From positions 1 to 51,275 of the IMG/VR virus record IMGVR_UViG_3300030107_006445: DNA of 51,275 bases. One strand, given 5' to 3'. This DNA is from a virus. How positions within the stretch are numbered: the stretch's first letter is position 1; the number at the start of each line of letters is the position of its first letter. Below the pieces are notes generated by a model, which saw only the letters and a program-made list of their open reading frames with translations, made no database searches and had not been told where the DNA came from. Shown here piece by piece: positions 8,422 to 15,643 of the stretch. The position numbers and the translations under genes were made by a program.

Positions 8422-8624
8422 GTTTTTTCATCCTCTTCTTTATCTATTTGTTTAAAAATGTCGTCAATAACGCCACAAGCTCTTTCTAGACCTTCTGCGA
8501 TACCAACGTGTTTTTGGTACATGTGAAAATCGTTTAACCGACCTTCAACCATACCATTAGCAATCTCAGCTTTGTGTCTTTTGAGATGAGCTTTGATTGA
8601 ATTCAGTAAGTCAGTTACTGTCAT
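8418..8624 (-). CDS. Small helical protein of unknown function
   Basis: A 68-residue, mainly helical protein with the segment IAEGLERACGVIDDIFKQID. It overlaps the GroES-like start by 4 bases (ATGA). Its own start lies inside the end of the 55-codon frame at 8611-8778. A role in head assembly is possible from position; no motif decides it. Confidence 0.5.
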   Translation of the reverse strand: MTVTDLLNSIKAHLKRHKAEIANGMVEGRLNDFHMYQKHVGIAEGLERACGVIDDIFKQIDKEEDEKT

Positions 8625-8778
8625 TGGCCATTTCTACCTTTCCAGACATCGAAATTCCAGTCACATAGACTTTCACTTCTTGTCCTGTTTTAGTATCCTT
8701 TTTTAACTTTAGTTGTTCCTTTCTTCCGCTTCTTTGTTTGATTTTTTTGAGTAGCTCCTTTGTTTGATTTCTTTCCAC
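8611..8778 (-). CDS. Small 55-residue protein, GTG start, overlapping a basic frame
   Basis: The frame begins at GTG 8778, straight after an in-frame stop, about 11 bases past a strong GGAGGAGG. It reads a Lys-rich helix (TKELLKKIKQRSGRKEQLKL), then KDTKTGQEVKVYVTGISMSG, which looks like a real beta hairpin, and stops at 8611 inside the start of the next gene. The well-formed C-terminal half suggests it is genuine. It overlaps a second basic frame at 8690-8803 over 89 bases, and both cannot be judged by eye alone. Function unknown. Confidence 0.5.
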   Translation of the reverse strand: MERNQTKELLKKIKQRSGRKEQLKLKKDTKTGQEVKVYVTGISMSGKVEMANDSN

Positions 8779-8803
8779 GTTTCACAGATCCTCCTCCTTT
8801 CAT
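8690..8803 (-). CDS. Small, very basic 37-residue protein (alternative overlapping frame)
   Basis: ATG at 8803, or GTG at 8785, which lies 5-6 bases past GGAGGAGG and gives 31 residues. The product is almost all Lys, Arg, Gly, Asn and Thr (VKRGKKSNKGATQKNQTKKR and on) and ends GY. Small basic proteins of this kind are frequent next to head genes in marine phages. The Shine-Dalgarno spacing favours the GTG start. Because the A-rich DNA gives Lys-rich text in several frames, one of the two overlapping frames may be spurious. Confidence 0.35.
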   Translation of the reverse strand: MKGGGSVKRGKKSNKGATQKNQTKKRKKGTTKVKKGY

Positions 8804-8822
8804 TAAAGATTTAAAGTTTGTT

Positions 8823-9467
8823 CTATTCAATTCTCAACCTCTGTTCTTGAGTTGATTCGGAATCACTTTGTTTCAAAGCTGTTCCTGCTCCTCCTGCTGC
8901 CAATTTACCTTTAATTGACCAAAGGAATGCACCCAATGCTGGAGCATATGGAATAACTCCACCTATCGCTGTCATGCCTATAACTCCAGGATCTGTAGGT
9001 GTTTCCTCTAATGGTGCGTCTGAATAGCCTATCCCATAAAGTGCTCCGGCTGCTCCACCTAACAAAGATTGCAATAAACGGCTTTTCCTGACTTTTTCTA
9101 CAGCTTCTGGTAAATATCTTCCCGCAGTTCTCCAACCAGCTGTTGCGACATTTGCTGCTCCTGCTGAGTCTGCTATAAGATCCGTCACTGGATATAACTC
9201 AGCGAATTCCTTATACTTAGCACGCTCTGCATCTCTGGCACTTTCGTAATCGCCTCCTGATAATTGTGAAATTCTACCGACGATCTCGTCAGAATAGCCT
9301 CCTGTCAAACCATGACCAAGAGACCTTGCTGTTCCATATAAATACTCAGAAGGAGACAAAGAACGATCTGTCAAACCATATTCTGCTCCTGAAGCTGCAA
9401 CTGTCGCTGAAGCTAATGCATCTGCAAGTTTGCTGTTTTCCCTGTTTTTAATGTATTTCCTAACCAC
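8823..9467 (-). CDS. Possible internal virion protein with Gly/Ala hydrophobic segments
   Basis: A 214-residue protein from a GTG start that overlaps the preceding stop by one base. Residues about 48-95 hold the pattern ARSLGHGLTGGYSDEIVGRI, then a GGDYESARDAERAKYKEFAE stretch. This pattern occurs in large ejection or internal proteins of many alphaproteobacterial phages. Residues about 130-190 contain two Gly/Ala-rich hydrophobic stretches that could insert in a membrane. It begins MVRKYIK, similar to the leader of the 'tagged' proteins. An ejection role is inferred. Confidence 0.5.
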   Translation of the reverse strand: MVRKYIKNRENSKLADALASATVAASGAEYGLTDRSLSPSEYLYGTARSLGHGLTGGYSDEIVGRISQLSGGDYESARDAERAKYKEFAELYPVTDLIADSAGAANVATAGWRTAGRYLPEAVEKVRKSRLLQSLLGGAAGALYGIGYSDAPLEETPTDPGVIGMTAIGGVIPYAPALGAFLWSIKGKLAAGGAGTALKQSDSESTQEQRLRIE

Positions 9468-10669
9468 TATCTATACCTCTGGAATCTATTGGCAAACCTT
9501 CCTGCTGCTGGAGGGAGTCCGCCTATTGCTCCTTGCTGATTTCCTGTTACTTGCTGACCAACTGTTGTTGCTGGTGCTAAATCTGAAGTTTGACGTCCTG
9601 TTACTTGCTCACCAGTTTGCTGCGCTTCTTTCTGTTGTTTTTGCTGCTCCATATAATCCTTGTAAGCGTCATACGTCTCATATGTAGTTCCAGTAGTATA
9701 GAGAGCGTCTAAAACATTAATGTCCAATGGACCAAGTTTAACACTAGGAATTTTTGGAACCTTTGGGGTAGGTGCGTTGAGTTGTGCTTGCAATTGGCCT
9801 GTGCCAAACTGGCCACTAGCCCACCCAGCTGTATTCGCTGCTGTTTGGCCAGCATAATAACCTTCCATGCCAGCTTGAAATATCTCCCAAGGATCTTCTC
9901 CTGCTTCTGCTGATTGGGCAGCATTCCCTGCTGCGGCAAGATAGGCAGCATAAGGTTGTGCTCCAGGAACTGTCAATCCAATAGTCACTCCTATAATCGT
10001 TCCCAGATTACTTTTTAAAAAGTTTCCGACCTTGCCGAAAAAACTCGAATACTTTGTTTGTTGTTTCTGGCCTGTTCCTCTTAAACCATAGTCTGCTGCT
10101 CTAAGAACAGTGTCAATTTTTAAACCTTTGGGGATGTTGCCTGTTTCCAAATATGTTACAAGATCTGGGCTGCGTGTTGATGCCCAATCCAGCATTTTTT
10201 CATAAATTTCTTTCATTCCGCCACTTTTGTCGTCGGCAAGATATCGCTCTCTCCCCAAGTTTACATATTTCTCTATGTTTCGTTCGTTCCAGCCATAATT
10301 TTTTAGTGCCAAACCTTCTACATTAACCCTTTGCCCATCAATTGTGATGGCTGCTGAGTATGGTATATTCTTAGCATCAAATGTGTTCTTCTCGATGTGA
10401 TCCATCAACGGCACATTAGCCCAATTGTAAGTGGCCTTCCCAAAAGAACCAGAACCTTTGCCAGCTTTTTCCATTCTCATTGAAGCACTTAACTTATCGG
10501 CAACATCCTTCGAAAACATGCCTCTGCCGCTTTTCTGGCCGATTGGGTCTGGCCTTTTATATCCCTCGGGGACAAAGGTGGGATTTTGCGCAGCAATTTG
10601 AATGTTTCTTAGGAAAGGATTCTTTATAACTGTCCCGTCAGCTGCTCTTATCTCTCTGACTTTTGTCAA
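9467..10669 (-). CDS. Possible internal virion protein, unknown function
   Basis: A 400-residue protein. Residues 1-200 are mixed polar sequence; about 215-260 form a long hydrophobic Gly/Ala stretch (LGTIIGVTIGLTVPGAQPYA) that may insert in membranes. The last 70 residues are Gln/Thr/Gly-rich low complexity with repeats of TGxQVTG. No enzyme motif was recognised. It overlaps its neighbours by one and four bases. The composition is like ejection proteins of short-tailed phages, but this is weak evidence. Confidence 0.45.
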   Translation of the reverse strand: MTKVREIRAADGTVIKNPFLRNIQIAAQNPTFVPEGYKRPDPIGQKSGRGMFSKDVADKLSASMRMEKAGKGSGSFGKATYNWANVPLMDHIEKNTFDAKNIPYSAAITIDGQRVNVEGLALKNYGWNERNIEKYVNLGRERYLADDKSGGMKEIYEKMLDWASTRSPDLVTYLETGNIPKGLKIDTVLRAADYGLRGTGQKQQTKYSSFFGKVGNFLKSNLGTIIGVTIGLTVPGAQPYAAYLAAAGNAAQSAEAGEDPWEIFQAGMEGYYAGQTAANTAGWASGQFGTGQLQAQLNAPTPKVPKIPSVKLGPLDINVLDALYTTGTTYETYDAYKDYMEQQKQQKEAQQTGEQVTGRQTSDLAPATTVGQQVTGNQQGAIGGLPPAAGRFANRFQRYR

Positions 10670-10857
10670 ACTCTTCCTCCAGAAAGCTCTCTTGCTAGTA
10701 TTTGAAGAACTTCATTGAAACTTTTGTCAAGCTCCTTTGCTGCTCTGGCAAATTTTCTCGGACTTATTTCAGAGCTTTTTATGCCTCTGCGCTCTAAAAA
10801 ACTTTTTGCAGCTCTTATTTCTGCTGCTGCAACTTTTTTAATCGCTGCTCTGGCCAT
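10666..10857 (-). CDS. Small helical basic protein
   Basis: A 63-residue protein, almost entirely helical: an Ala/Lys/Arg-rich N-terminal helix (MARAAIKKVAAAEIRAAKSF) and a second helix, RKFARAAKELDKSFNEVLQI. An excellent ribosome site (AGGAGG, 5 bases before ATG) lies inside the end of the upstream gene, which it overlaps by 20 bases. Good translation signals support a real gene. Function unknown; it could be a minor packaged protein. Confidence 0.5.
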   Translation of the reverse strand: MARAAIKKVAAAEIRAAKSFLERRGIKSSEISPRKFARAAKELDKSFNEVLQILARELSGGRV

Positions 10858-11812
10858 TAATGCCTCCTAGTGCTCCGGCAACACCAACACCTCCAGTTAC
10901 ACTTGCCATTATGTTACCTGATTTTCTGTCTTCTGGGTTAAATTTTGCATAAACTGATCTAACATCGCCCTTATCTGGGTAAAAAAGAGCAGCCGTTCCT
11001 GCCTCATCAGTAAAATATCCTCTGAATCCTAGATTTTTCAAAGCAGTTTGTAACTCTGGGATCTCCAGCACCCTCCAAGAGCCTCTCTCGGCCCACTGCT
11101 CCAATGACCCACGTGGAAACTTTGGCATACTATGAATTATATTTTCTATTTGCGCTTTTTTCTCAGGATCAATGCTCCCCAATCTTTTTACATGCTCAGC
11201 ATTGTTAGGATCAAACAGCTTTTCCGTCTTTATTTTAACTGGGTAAATTGTTGTTCCTGGAATCATTGGGACATCATAGTCTGCTTCTAGCTCTCGCCCC
11301 ATTTTTGCCAGTTCGTAGGCTTCATCTTTGACCTTTTGCGTTGTGCTTTGTATTACTTCTGCGCTTCTAGAGGCAAAATTTGGGTTATTTTCAGCTTGTA
11401 TGATCCAACTAGCCAGTTCGTTCTCCATACGATCGAGGTCTTTGTTTGCTTGGATAAAATATTCCACTCTCTTCTTAGCTCGTGCACGATCCGACACAAT
11501 TTTGGCATAATCTTTTTGTCCTGGCTTGGGCATTGGTCCCTGCGTTTTCTCTAAAATTGCATCCGTCCATTCATCCATCATCCCTTTATTAATGTAATCC
11601 AAATAATAATCAGAGCTCGTAACGTAAGTCGCACCAAGGTGTGGGTGATATTGTTCAACACCTCCGAAAACAGAACGTGCTGTGGATGCTCTTGGATTAA
11701 ACACCTCTATTTCTGGGTTACGACTTACGTGATAATACGTTTTAGGATCGAACTCCTTTTTATATGCATCTCTTAATGAGCTTAATGCTCCTGAAATTAA
11801 TTTTCTCACCAT
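10838..11812 (-). CDS. ADP-ribosyltransferase-like protein with tagged N-terminus
   Basis: A 324-residue protein. Residues 1-24 (MVRKLISGALSSLRDAYKKE, then FDPK) match the leader shared by the 17,968-22,320 proteins. Residues 26-70 give KTYYHVSR with His28, then GATYVTSSDYYLDYI, like the first and second strands of ADP-ribosyltransferases, where a His and a Ser/Thr shape the NAD pocket. Residues about 261-295 (LGFRGYFTDEAG, then DVRSVYAKFNPED) match the last strands of phage 'polyvalent' ADP-ribosyltransferases. The catalytic Glu is not certain. A 30-residue Gly-rich hydrophobic tail follows. If active, it could modify host proteins after injection, as T4 Alt does; this is inference. Confidence 0.5.
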   Translation of the reverse strand: MVRKLISGALSSLRDAYKKEFDPKTYYHVSRNPEIEVFNPRASTARSVFGGVEQYHPHLGATYVTSSDYYLDYINKGMMDEWTDAILEKTQGPMPKPGQKDYAKIVSDRARAKKRVEYFIQANKDLDRMENELASWIIQAENNPNFASRSAEVIQSTTQKVKDEAYELAKMGRELEADYDVPMIPGTTIYPVKIKTEKLFDPNNAEHVKRLGSIDPEKKAQIENIIHSMPKFPRGSLEQWAERGSWRVLEIPELQTALKNLGFRGYFTDEAGTAALFYPDKGDVRSVYAKFNPEDRKSGNIMASVTGGVGVAGALGGINGQSSD

Positions 11813-11850
11813 GCTTTACACGACCAATATCTTGCTTTTGTGTGTGGCCA

Positions 11851-12003
11851 CTACTTGTGAACCTTCTGAACTTCAAAAGACGCTTTCTTGCTGGCACCTT
11901 TGTGTGGTTTGTAGCCAGTTGAAGGATTCTTCATTAGCTTATAACCCTTGCCAGACTTCATCCAGTGATAACCTTCAGGAGCTTGTACTGCTTTTTTGGC
12001 CAT
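11851..12003 (-). CDS. Small basic protein, 50 residues (GYHWMKSGKGYKLM type)
   Basis: ATG at 12003 overlaps the stop of the next small gene (TAATG), and the stop TAG is at 11851. The sequence MAKKAVQAPEGYHWMKSGKG, then YKLMKNPSTGYKPHKGASKK, is a recognisable small phage protein type: an aromatic-basic beta hairpin followed by a Lys-rich end. Its partner (12003-12134) has a similar WGKSGKVYKTR hairpin, so they may be distant paralogues. Both lie between the tagged ADP-ribosyltransferase-like gene and the portal cluster. Role unknown; a DNA- or capsid-binding accessory is plausible. Confidence 0.6.
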   Translation of the reverse strand: MAKKAVQAPEGYHWMKSGKGYKLMKNPSTGYKPHKGASKKASFEVQKVHK

Positions 12004-12134
12004 TATTTCTTCTTCCTTTTCTTGTAACCCGAAGCGTGAATGGCTCGACCTTGTCGCTCTGCTTCAGCTCTGGTTTTGTAAACCTTGCCCGACTTGCCCC
12101 AACGATAACCACCTTTGACTTTTTGTACTGGCAT
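12003..12134 (-). CDS. Small basic protein, 43 residues (GGYRWGKSGKVYKTR type)
   Basis: ATG at 12134 overlaps the preceding stop (TAATG), and TAA lies at 12003-12005. The product starts MPVQKVKGGYRWGKSGKVYK, continues TRAEAERQGRAIHASGYKKR and ends in lysines. Small proteins of this type occur in many phages near head genes. Tight stop-start coupling on both sides shows it belongs to the operon. Function unknown. Confidence 0.65.
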   Translation of the reverse strand: MPVQKVKGGYRWGKSGKVYKTRAEAERQGRAIHASGYKKRKKK

Positions 12135-12616
12135 TATCGTTGTTTTGTTACCATTTGCCCATGAAGCATTTGGGTGTGCGGGTCGCTCAAAAATCTACCA
12201 ATTTCTTGGATAGTAGGATCAGAAGAATCCAGCATATCTTGTCCGACTTCCCAAACTTCGTCTGGATCCATGTAATTTTTGATAACCTTTAAATTTTGAA
12301 GATCATCTAGAACTCTTAAAAGAAGATTTTCATTAATCGGTTCTTCTTCGATCAAGCTCAAAAGATATTTTTCAGTTTCATAATCATCAAAGTCTCCTTT
12401 CGGGACGCTCAATGTTACATCTTCCTCGGTGATTCTTGGACCCAAAGATTCAAAATCCGCATCAAGATAATCTTCGGGCATAACTTGATATTTTCCACTA
12501 TACCTATTGCCTGTTTCTCCGATTATTTGGGCCTTGTTTACATCTTGCATGTCTAAGTGGTAAGGCAACTTGCCAAGTGCACCTTCTACAATCTTCCCAA
12601 GCATTTTTCTGGCCAT
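12134..12616 (-). CDS. Hypothetical acidic protein with leader-like N-terminus
   Basis: A 160-residue protein. It starts MARKMLGKIVEGALGKLP, close to the MVRKVIKSALEGL leader of the 18-22 kb proteins, and then becomes acidic and helical (ETEKYLLSLIEEEPINENLL). No enzyme motif is visible. Because it lies beside the portal cluster and carries the leader-like start, it may be another packaged protein. That rests on a short similarity only. Confidence 0.5.
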   Translation of the reverse strand: MARKMLGKIVEGALGKLPYHLDMQDVNKAQIIGETGNRYSGKYQVMPEDYLDADFESLGPRITEEDVTLSVPKGDFDDYETEKYLLSLIEEEPINENLLLRVLDDLQNLKVIKNYMDPDEVWEVGQDMLDSSDPTIQEIGRFLSDPHTQMLHGQMVTKQR

Positions 12617-12617
12617 T

Positions 12618-12899
12618 TTATCTACCCATTGGATTTAAGATTTCGTCCATCATGCCCTGCATATCGCCGCCTTTTAATTTGACGACTTTGACTTTCATAT
12701 CATCATCATGCATCGGCATTTCTTCTTCCTCGTAATCTTCCTCTTCATCGTAACCATACTCAGCCTTGTGGCACAAAAGCATAAAGTTCACAAGTTGCTC
12801 TTCGGTCATCTCTAGTCCAGCTGAGTCTGCTGGGAAGCCCATCTTTTGTTCAAAAAGTTGTACCAGCTCATCAATATTCTCTACATTAACGTTGGCCAT
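12618..12899 (-). CDS. Small acidic protein of unknown function
   Basis: A 93-residue protein. The N-terminal half is helical; residues 50-68 form a strongly acidic run (YDEEEDYEEEEMPMHDDD) followed by a short basic strand (KVKVVKLKGGD). It overlaps the next gene by 14 bases. An acidic head-assembly or DNA-mimic role is possible but unsupported. Confidence 0.5.
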   Translation of the reverse strand: MANVNVENIDELVQLFEQKMGFPADSAGLEMTEEQLVNFMLLCHKAEYGYDEEEDYEEEEMPMHDDDMKVKVVKLKGGDMQGMMDEILNPMGR

Positions 12900-13092
12900 A
12901 ATTAGATCCTTTCATTGCTTGTATGACGTTGTTTGTTGCGCTGTTACCGTTGATTCTTCCTCTGATCTCTTCAACTTTGTTCATCAGATAAACATTCATC
13001 TGGTCAGCCGACATTGGTTGGTCAGGCGATTGTTGTTGCACGCCAGAAAATGCCTGAGGATTAACTGGGCCAAACATAAACTCGTTATACAT
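12886..13092 (-). CDS. Small protein next to portal, unknown function
   Basis: A 68-residue protein with a Pro/Gln-rich start (NPQAFSGVQQQSPDQP) and one helix, ADQMNVYLMNKVEEIRGRI. It overlaps the portal stop by 8 bases, so it is co-translated. Nothing else can be said from the sequence. Confidence 0.48.
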   Translation of the reverse strand: MYNEFMFGPVNPQAFSGVQQQSPDQPMSADQMNVYLMNKVEEIRGRINGNSATNNVIQAMKGSNYGQR

Positions 13093-15643
13093 CAGATTGT
13101 TCTCTGTCTAATTGTATTTCAGCAGCATTCTTTTCACGTTCCATCTGCAAGTCAGCAGCACTTTTCTCTCTGTCCATCTGCAAGTCAGCAGCATTCTTTT
13201 CACGTTCCATCTGCATTTGCATCGCGTTCTTCTCACGCTCTATTTGCAATTCTGCTTGCAGTTCTACGATTTTCGCCTCTAGGTCTTTGTTTGCTTTGAT
13301 TTGATCGATTTGTATATCTGACTGGGCTTTAGCTTGGTCGATTTGTATATCTGATTGAGCTTTTGCTTGGTCAGATGCAATTTCTGACTGAGTCCTTTGG
13401 ACAAGTGATTGAGCTTCAAGTTCAGCGAGTTGTTGCGCATATTGTAACGGATCCTGTTGTTGTTGCTGTTGTTGTTGTCCAGCGATTGCTTGTATGGGTT
13501 GCATTTGCGGAGCTTGCTGGACGACTTGTGCTGCGCGAGAGCTTATTATCATATCCAGCTCTGGGTCAATGTCTTGGAACTGGAATTTTGGATCCCTCAG
13601 GTTAGGCACATCAGGCAACGGAACACCGATGCTGGCCTGCATGCGAGTCCGATAAAGCAACGCAATATGTTCCGCAATATGGGACAAGAGTATCGGTGCC
13701 ACTTGGCTACCCATAGTAGGATTGCCAGCCAAAGACGGATCGTTCAGAAACTGCATATGAACCATTATGTGCGAATCGTGGTCTTGCTCGGGGAATGCCT
13801 TGATTGCTTTGCCATACATGACCGTCATATTTTCATCTATCGGGTCAAGTCTTGGTGCTTCCTCGGGTGGCTTTAGAACTTCGTCTATATTAGGTATCCG
13901 AATCGCTTCATACATTCGCTTGTATGCTTCGTACAAGTCATGAAGTTCTGGTGCTGAACGAGCCATTTCCATAACTGCTTGAGCTTGTGCGATGCGTTGG
14001 GCTGTGCTAAAGATATTCGGATCACTAACTGGTACCACATCAATACGGCCATCAAAGTCTGCCGCATAAATGATTGTGTCTTGGCCTGATGCTGAGAACT
14101 CTATCTGCTCTGGTAAATTGTCAGCATTCAATTTGGCCAGCATTCTGAACTCTTGGCCTTGAGAGTTGTGCAAACGTTTGTGAATTGCGGAGAATGACTT
14201 ACTGCCTTGCTCAATCAGTGCCACCGTTGACCCGACTGGTGCATTAGGATTAACGTCGCCAACATTAAGATCTGCCGTGGCAGCAAACCTTCTACCAGCG
14301 TCAACCATAAATCCCATCAGCTGAAACAATGTTCCGCTTGGTTCTTTGAATGGTAGCGGCATGATTGCTTTGCCAACATCGTCAACCGTTGCCTCTAAGT
14401 CAACAAACTCTCCTGGATTGACTTCTATATCGCCACCGCTCACTCTGCCTTTTAGCTTGAAGCCACCTTGCATATTTGAAAATGCAGCAGAGTCCAGCAA
14501 CGCTCTCAAAGCACCAGTGGCTGCTTTACCCAAACCGCCAATCATATGGTACAGGCCAAAACCATAAAATCCAGTTCCAGGAAGGAATTTATAAGACACA
14601 AACCAGTCTAGCCGTTGTTGAGTTTCGTCTTGCTCGTCCCAGTTGCGGCGAACACTCACAATACGATCTGAGTCATAGTCAATCGTCACAACATACGGCA
14701 ACGCAACCACTTCATCATCCTCTTCCGAAGACATTCCATCAACGCCATCAAAAGTTTCATAAACATGCATCTCGATCAGCGTTATAATCTCGTCTTCCGA
14801 ATCATCAGCAGAAGGATCAACACCCTCAATGTCTTTGGTTGTATTGCCTGCTGGATCTATGCTTGAGCCAGAATACTTGACCGAGAGATAATATCCAGCT
14901 TCAACATATCGGTTGTAATCGTTGCGAGGCATCCGTATCAGATGTGAGTATCTTGGCGACGTTTGCAAGTCCTTGCTTTCTGGCGCAACAACGAAGTCCT
15001 CAGCCTTAACAAACTGTGAACATTGTCTGTTTAAGTTCACATCCCACCAGACCTTTTTAAATGTGTTGCCGACCAGTGGTAATTGAAACAACATCTGGTC
15101 TAGGTCAGGGAAGTATTCGGGCATCTCTTCTGTGATTTGGTAATTCATAAAATCACGTACACGTCTTGCCTGCTCTTCAACTTCTTCAGTCGCTTCACCA
15201 ACGATGGTTGTTTTAACTGGCCCACCAGAAGGATAAAGCTCGGCCACTGCTCTGGCATTAAACTGTGTTGCAGCTTCCGCAATCAATGGATGAACAATAG
15301 TGCTCAACCCACGGCTCGCTCTAATTTCCTCAGACTCTTGCAACCCACCTTCTGGGTCTAATGTCTTCAGCCCACTCTCATAACGACGTTTCCATTCGCT
15401 ACGAGCAGACTCGTCAAGTTCGTAAAATCTTAACAGTGTGGATGATTTGCGTTTGAGTTCGTTTTCATCAATGACTTCTGCTAAGTTTTGGTCAAACTGT
15501 GTTTCCTGTTCTTCAAGTCCATCCAAGTCTGGATCACCAATCAGCACATCTTCGCCAAAATTCTCAACCATAAGATCATCAGCAGGTGCTCCTTCCGAGA
15601 ACAACGGCAACTGTCTTGGGATTCCTAACTGCTCTTCAGCCAT
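13085..15643 (-). CDS. Portal protein (P22-type) with long helical tail
   Basis: An 852-residue protein directly after the large terminase gene (8-base overlap), the normal place for a portal. The region to about residue 690 has portal features: an N-terminal helical hairpin, LDESARSEWKRRYESGLKTL, repeated beta strands in the wing and stem (KVWWDVNLNRQCSQFVKAED), and the DLNVGDVNPNAPVGSTVALI segment. This matches the large P22-type portals of podoviruses, which form the dodecameric DNA gate and carry a barrel. Residues about 720-740 are a poly-Gln linker, and the last 90 or so residues are an 11-residue periodic helix that could form the internal barrel. Confidence 0.8.
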   Translation of the reverse strand: MAEEQLGIPRQLPLFSEGAPADDLMVENFGEDVLIGDPDLDGLEEQETQFDQNLAEVIDENELKRKSSTLLRFYELDESARSEWKRRYESGLKTLDPEGGLQESEEIRASRGLSTIVHPLIAEAATQFNARAVAELYPSGGPVKTTIVGEATEEVEEQARRVRDFMNYQITEEMPEYFPDLDQMLFQLPLVGNTFKKVWWDVNLNRQCSQFVKAEDFVVAPESKDLQTSPRYSHLIRMPRNDYNRYVEAGYYLSVKYSGSSIDPAGNTTKDIEGVDPSADDSEDEIITLIEMHVYETFDGVDGMSSEEDDEVVALPYVVTIDYDSDRIVSVRRNWDEQDETQQRLDWFVSYKFLPGTGFYGFGLYHMIGGLGKAATGALRALLDSAAFSNMQGGFKLKGRVSGGDIEVNPGEFVDLEATVDDVGKAIMPLPFKEPSGTLFQLMGFMVDAGRRFAATADLNVGDVNPNAPVGSTVALIEQGSKSFSAIHKRLHNSQGQEFRMLAKLNADNLPEQIEFSASGQDTIIYAADFDGRIDVVPVSDPNIFSTAQRIAQAQAVMEMARSAPELHDLYEAYKRMYEAIRIPNIDEVLKPPEEAPRLDPIDENMTVMYGKAIKAFPEQDHDSHIMVHMQFLNDPSLAGNPTMGSQVAPILLSHIAEHIALLYRTRMQASIGVPLPDVPNLRDPKFQFQDIDPELDMIISSRAAQVVQQAPQMQPIQAIAGQQQQQQQQDPLQYAQQLAELEAQSLVQRTQSEIASDQAKAQSDIQIDQAKAQSDIQIDQIKANKDLEAKIVELQAELQIEREKNAMQMQMEREKNAADLQMDREKSAADLQMEREKNAAEIQLDREQSDV
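13100..13390 (-). repeat. 33-bp tandem repeats encoding 11-residue helical repeats in portal tail
   Basis: Related units such as ccatctgcaagtcagcagca recur at 13141 and 13174, exactly 33 bases apart, and the pattern continues with drift. A second set with 33-base spacing encodes AKAQSDIQIDQ units around 13,310-13,370. All are in frame with the portal gene, giving hendecad (11-residue) coiled-coil repeats like MEREKNAADLQ. Such repeats can change copy number by slippage. Confidence 0.75.

Noticed and set aside
9467-10669. Tape-measure protein
   Set aside because: At 400 residues with a membrane-like stretch and no long coiled coil it is far from a tape measure, and the tail genes point to a short tail.
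13100-13400. CRISPR-like direct repeats
   Set aside because: The repeats are in frame with the portal gene, have no spacers of even size and no cas genes nearby; they encode a coiled coil.
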